This document shows positions 61,781 through 64,000 of a stretch of 64,000 nucleotides of DNA, one piece after another. The DNA is taken from contig NZ_CP019312.1 of the NCBI RefSeq assembly GCF_001969365.1, positions 682,001 to 746,000 on the forward strand, written 5' to 3'. A program made the position numbers and the translations under genes. Numbering within the stretch: the first letter of the stretch is position 1; each line of letters starts with the position of its first letter. The DNA comes from Tateyamaria omphalii. Lineage in GTDB: Bacteria; Pseudomonadota; Alphaproteobacteria; Rhodobacterales; Rhodobacteraceae. The notes under the pieces are model-generated. The model made no database searches. It was not told the DNA's origin and saw nothing but the letters and a program-made list of their open reading frames with translations.

Positions 61781-62886
61781 TCCACCAGGGCGTTTGCCAT
61801 ATCGCGGATCAGCTGCGGATAGAGTGCGGCGCCCGGCTCAAGGGCCGCGCCAAGCGGATCAATGACGCTTGTGCTTGCTTCTGTGCCTTCCAGCACTGTT
61901 GCGATCAGGCCGGCGTTGAACTGCGGCTCGGCCAGAACACAATCAACACCTTCATCACGGATACGGTCCTGGATCTCGGCGATACGCGCCGGGCTTGGAT
62001 CAGACGCATCCCCGATCGAAATCGCGCCGGAGGCGGGGAAGTCGAAATCAGCCTCAAAGTACTGGTAGGCGTCGTGGAAGACGATGAAGCTGCCGCCGCG
62101 CACCGGATCCAGCGTCGCATTGATCTCTGCGGACAGGGCCTCCATCTCGGTGCGCGCGGCAGACGCGTTGGCGAAGTATGCCCCTGCATTGTCGGGGTCC
62201 ACTGCGGACAGCTCTGCCGCGATGACATTCAGCCACGCACTTGCGTTTTGCGGTGACAGCCAGGCATGGGGGTCGTGATCGCCGTGGTCATGTCCGGCGT
62301 AGTCGTCGTGCCCGTGATCGTCATGATCGTCGTGGCCCGCATGATCTTCGTCGCCGTGATCGTCATGTGCGTGATCGGCATGCCCATGATCATCGTGGTC
62401 TTCGGCCTTCACTTCCTCGTGCCCGTGGTCATCATGCCCATGATCGTCATGCGCGTGATCGTCGTGGCCTTCAGCTTTCGCTTCGTCGTGGCCATGATCG
62501 TCGTGATCATCGTCGTCGTGTGCTTCGAACAGCACGCCTTCGCGGAAATCCAGCAGAGTGATGCCATCGGCCTCAAGCAGCTCTGTGACGGATGCGTCCT
62601 CCGCCAGTGTTTCAATGGCATCTTCCAGTTGCGGGGTCAGATCGTAACCGATCCAGAACACCACGTCAGCATCCTGCAGCGCTTGTGCCGAGGAGGGGCG
62701 CATGTTGAACCCGTGCGGGGATTCGCCGGACGGAATGACCAGGTCTGGTGTGCCGACACCGTCCATCACGCGCGCGACCAGCGAGTGCACGGGCGCAATG
62801 TCAACGGCGACACGCGGCATGTCTGCCATTGCAGTTCCGCCCAAAAGCGCGGCATAGATTGTAAGATAAAGAAGCTTCCTAGACAT
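61771..62886 (-). CDS. znuA: Zinc ABC transporter substrate-binding protein
   Basis: A 371-residue periplasmic binding protein. A signal peptide (LYLTIYAALLGGTAMA) is followed by the first His ligand in DIAPVHSLVARVM, the second in SGESPHGFNM, and later FIVFHDAYQYFEADF with the third His and CVLAEPQFNAG near the C-terminus. Between them is a very long insertion (about residues 122-210) of His, Asp and Gly with about 26 His, far longer than in most ZnuA proteins. It captures zinc for ZnuBC. I chose the ATG at 62886, with AAGGTGA just upstream; a GTG nine bases earlier is in frame. Confidence 0.93.
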   Translation of the reverse strand: MSRKLLYLTIYAALLGGTAMADMPRVAVDIAPVHSLVARVMDGVGTPDLVIPSGESPHGFNMRPSSAQALQDADVVFWIGYDLTPQLEDAIETLAEDASVTELLEADGITLLDFREGVLFEAHDDDDHDDHGHDEAKAEGHDDHAHDDHGHDDHGHEEVKAEDHDDHGHADHAHDDHGDEDHAGHDDHDDHGHDDYAGHDHGDHDPHAWLSPQNASAWLNVIAAELSAVDPDNAGAYFANASAARTEMEALSAEINATLDPVRGGSFIVFHDAYQYFEADFDFPASGAISIGDASDPSPARIAEIQDRIRDEGVDCVLAEPQFNAGLIATVLEGTEASTSVIDPLGAALEPGAALYPQLIRDMANALVECL

Positions 62887-62901
62887 CAGGGTCACCTTGT
62901 G

Positions 62902-62914
62902 ATCTTATAACGTT
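62902..62914. promoter_or_regulatory. Putative Zur box between znuA and zur
   Basis: ATCTTATAACGTT matches 11 of 13 bases of the ATGTTATAACATT-type Zur operator. It lies between the divergent znuA and zur genes and covers a TATAAC -10-like sequence for zur. Zur bound here would repress both the znuA-NicO operon and its own zur-znuC operon. Confidence 0.65.
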
Positions 62915-62942
62915 ACTGTTGCCGTACATGATCAAAGTTTCC

Positions 62943-63461
62943 ATGACAAGCAATCAAGCATCCGCGTCTGCTGCCGCGCAGCGGCCCGTCGGGTTTACAA
63001 ATCATGATCACGACAAGTGCGTGAAAACCGCCTTGGCCGCGGCAGAGGAGCGCTGCTCCAAAGGCGGATTGCGCCTGACCCCGGTTCGCAGGAAAGTTCT
63101 GGAACTGCTTCTGCAAGAGCATCGCGCGCTCGGGGCCTATGCGCTTCTGGATCTGTTGAAGGATGCGGGGTTCGGGTCGCAACCGCCCGTAGCCTACCGC
63201 GCGCTCGATTTCCTGACAGAACATGGGTTTGTGCACAAGATCGAGCGCCTCAATGCCTTTGTGGCCTGCAGCCATCCGGGCCAAGATCATTCACCGGCAT
63301 TCATGATTTGCCGTCTGTGTGATGCCGTGGTTGAGGCGCAGTCGTCCCCGGCCAAAGGCACTTTGGGCGACGCCGCAAAGGCGGCAGGCTTTCAGATTGA
63401 AAAAACAGTTGTCGAAGCCGAAGGCGTCTGCCCGGAGTGTGTCGGCAAGGCTGACGCATGA
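62943..63461 (+). CDS. zur: Zinc uptake regulator Zur (Fur family)
   Basis: A 172-residue Fur-superfamily repressor. An N-terminal His/Cys segment (FTNHDHDKCVKTAL) is followed by the winged helix (LRLTPVRRKVLELLLQEH), then the regulatory histidines in NAFVACSHPGQDHSPAF, and the structural zinc cysteines in ICRLCDAV and VCPECVGK. Its position in front of znuC and opposite znuA identifies it as Zur. The start is uncertain: ATG at 62943 leaves a plausible 25-base leader behind the putative -10; ATG at 62928 is the alternative. Its stop overlaps znuC (ATGA). Confidence 0.9.
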   Translation: MTSNQASASAAAQRPVGFTNHDHDKCVKTALAAAEERCSKGGLRLTPVRRKVLELLLQEHRALGAYALLDLLKDAGFGSQPPVAYRALDFLTEHGFVHKIERLNAFVACSHPGQDHSPAFMICRLCDAVVEAQSSPAKGTLGDAAKAAGFQIEKTVVEAEGVCPECVGKADA

Positions 63462-64000
63462 CCTTAGTCACTGTCACGAACCTGAGCGTCGCCTATGGCG
63501 CGCATGTCGTCCTGCGCGATGTCGAACTGGCCGTATCATCTGGTGAGATCGTGACCATTGTGGGCCCGAACGGCTCCGGCAAGACCAGCCTGTTGCGTGC
63601 GATCATCGGCGCGTCGCCACCGGCCAAGGGGAGCGTGCAGCTCAAACCCGGGCTAAAGATCGGATATGTTCCACAACGGCTGCACATCGACCCGACGCTG
63701 CCCATCACGGTCGAACGCTTTATGCGTCTGACCGCGCCGGTTGATCGGCGCGGCTGCAGGGACGCGCTGGATGCCGTTGGTATGCCTGACCTGCTGACCC
63801 GCCAGATGTCGCAACTGTCGGGCGGGCAATTCCAGCGCGTGCTGCTTGCGCGCGCGTTGATCAACGCGCCGGACATCCTGTTGCTGGATGAGGCGACACA
63901 GGGCCTCGATCAGCCTGGCTCTGCCGCGTTTTATCGCCAGATTGAAACGGTCAGAGAGCAAACGGGCTGCGCGGTGCTGATGATCAGCCACGATTTGCAC
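63458..64000 (+). CDS. znuC: Zinc ABC transporter ATP-binding protein (partial, 3' end outside window)
   Basis: The first 181 codons of an ABC ATPase. Walker A is VGPNGSGKTSLLRA (near residue 38), the Q-loop is IGYVPQRLH, the signature is QLSGGQFQRVLLARALINAP (near 125), Walker B is ILLLDEATQGLD, and the H-loop ISHDLH stands at the window edge. It energises ZnuB-mediated zinc import with ZnuA. It overlaps the zur stop by four bases; znuB would be expected just outside the window. Confidence 0.93.
   Translation, partial: MTLVTVTNLSVAYGAHVVLRDVELAVSSGEIVTIVGPNGSGKTSLLRAIIGASPPAKGSVQLKPGLKIGYVPQRLHIDPTLPITVERFMRLTAPVDRRGCRDALDAVGMPDLLTRQMSQLSGGQFQRVLLARALINAPDILLLDEATQGLDQPGSAAFYRQIETVREQTGCAVLMISHDLH

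Noticed and set aside
62266..62910. Plus-strand Val/Ile-rich open frame resembling a membrane protein
   Set aside because: Antisense of the His/Asp loop of znuA; the apparent hydrophobicity is a codon artefact.
1..64000. Prophage, insertion sequence, toxin-antitoxin or restriction system
   Set aside because: No transposase, integrase, phage structural, methylase-nuclease or toxin pair was recognised on either strand.

Overview
The window is chromosomal DNA of a marine alphaproteobacterium of the Rhodobacteraceae (Roseobacter group). The reasons are high GC, Rhodobacterales-type gene neighbourhoods (fabA-fabB-fabI beside irr; miaB / phoH-ybeY-ybeX-lnt-metK; rpsA-ihfB-lapA-trpF-trpB; aroA-cmk), a SAM/SAH-type riboswitch in front of metK, which is characteristic of this order, and a GC-rich hairpin repeat typical of the family. 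No phage, transposase, CRISPR or rRNA was seen. There is one tRNA, tRNA-Ser(GCU).

Layout. 4-6091 (+): an eight-gene, mostly overlapping operon of unknown pathway (double NTF2/SnoaL protein, flavin-split-barrel protein, DUF6653 membrane protein, bicupin, SAM methyltransferase, MetE-like methyltransferase, RraA/HMG-aldolase-like protein, CIA30-like protein). 6088-14398 (-): a second long catabolic operon with an enolase-superfamily dehydratase, MFS exporter, pcaB, pcaD, an endonuclease/phosphatase-fold protein, a threonine dehydratase-like enzyme, an alpha/beta hydrolase and a haloacid dehalogenase. pcaG, pcaH and pcaC are absent. 14530-21293: FKBP, the fatty-acid genes fabI-fabB-fabA, an Fe(II)/2-oxoglutarate oxygenase, irr, a small MCP-like protein and a glycosyltransferase. 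21411-29940: miaB, two envelope proteins that share a domain, phoH-ybeY-ybeX-lnt, and riboswitch-metK. 29952-32100: a lower-GC patch with three orphan genes. 32104-37053: rpsA, ihfB, lapA and the trpF/trpB segment. 37280-38563: two extremely Asp-rich exported proteins followed by an overlapping membrane-anchored LuxR-type regulator, the strongest candidate here for an undescribed small system. 38560-47957: DUF2237, a serine hydrolase, DUF2332, pth, rplY, an MFS protein, lldD, an Acg-type flavoprotein with a MarR regulator, and trmB. 48116-53264: aroA-cmk, trpA, a PagL-like deacylase and ychF. 53458-58667: a small membrane protein, tRNA-Ser, VOC protein, amidase, Fe-alcohol dehydrogenase, NTF2-like protein and an Rrf2 regulator. 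58817-64000: a zinc-starvation island (DUF1826, ZigA-type GTPase, NicO-family transporter, ZnuA with a very long His/Asp loop, Zur, and ZnuC cut by the window edge) with two recognisable Zur boxes.

How the genes work together. The housekeeping parts are conventional: unsaturated fatty-acid synthesis next to the iron regulator Irr; tRNA and ribosome maturation (miaB, trmB, ybeY, pth, ychF, rplY); lipoprotein acylation (lnt); tryptophan and chorismate synthesis (trpF, trpB, trpA, aroA); and S-adenosylmethionine synthesis under feedback control by an RNA element that hides the metK ribosome binding site. The zinc island forms one regulon: Zur represses both the ZnuA/ZnuC importer and the ZigA GTPase operon. 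The two long operons at the left end look like dispensable catabolic modules whose substrates cannot be named from sequence alone. All assignments come from reading motifs and context. No database search was possible.
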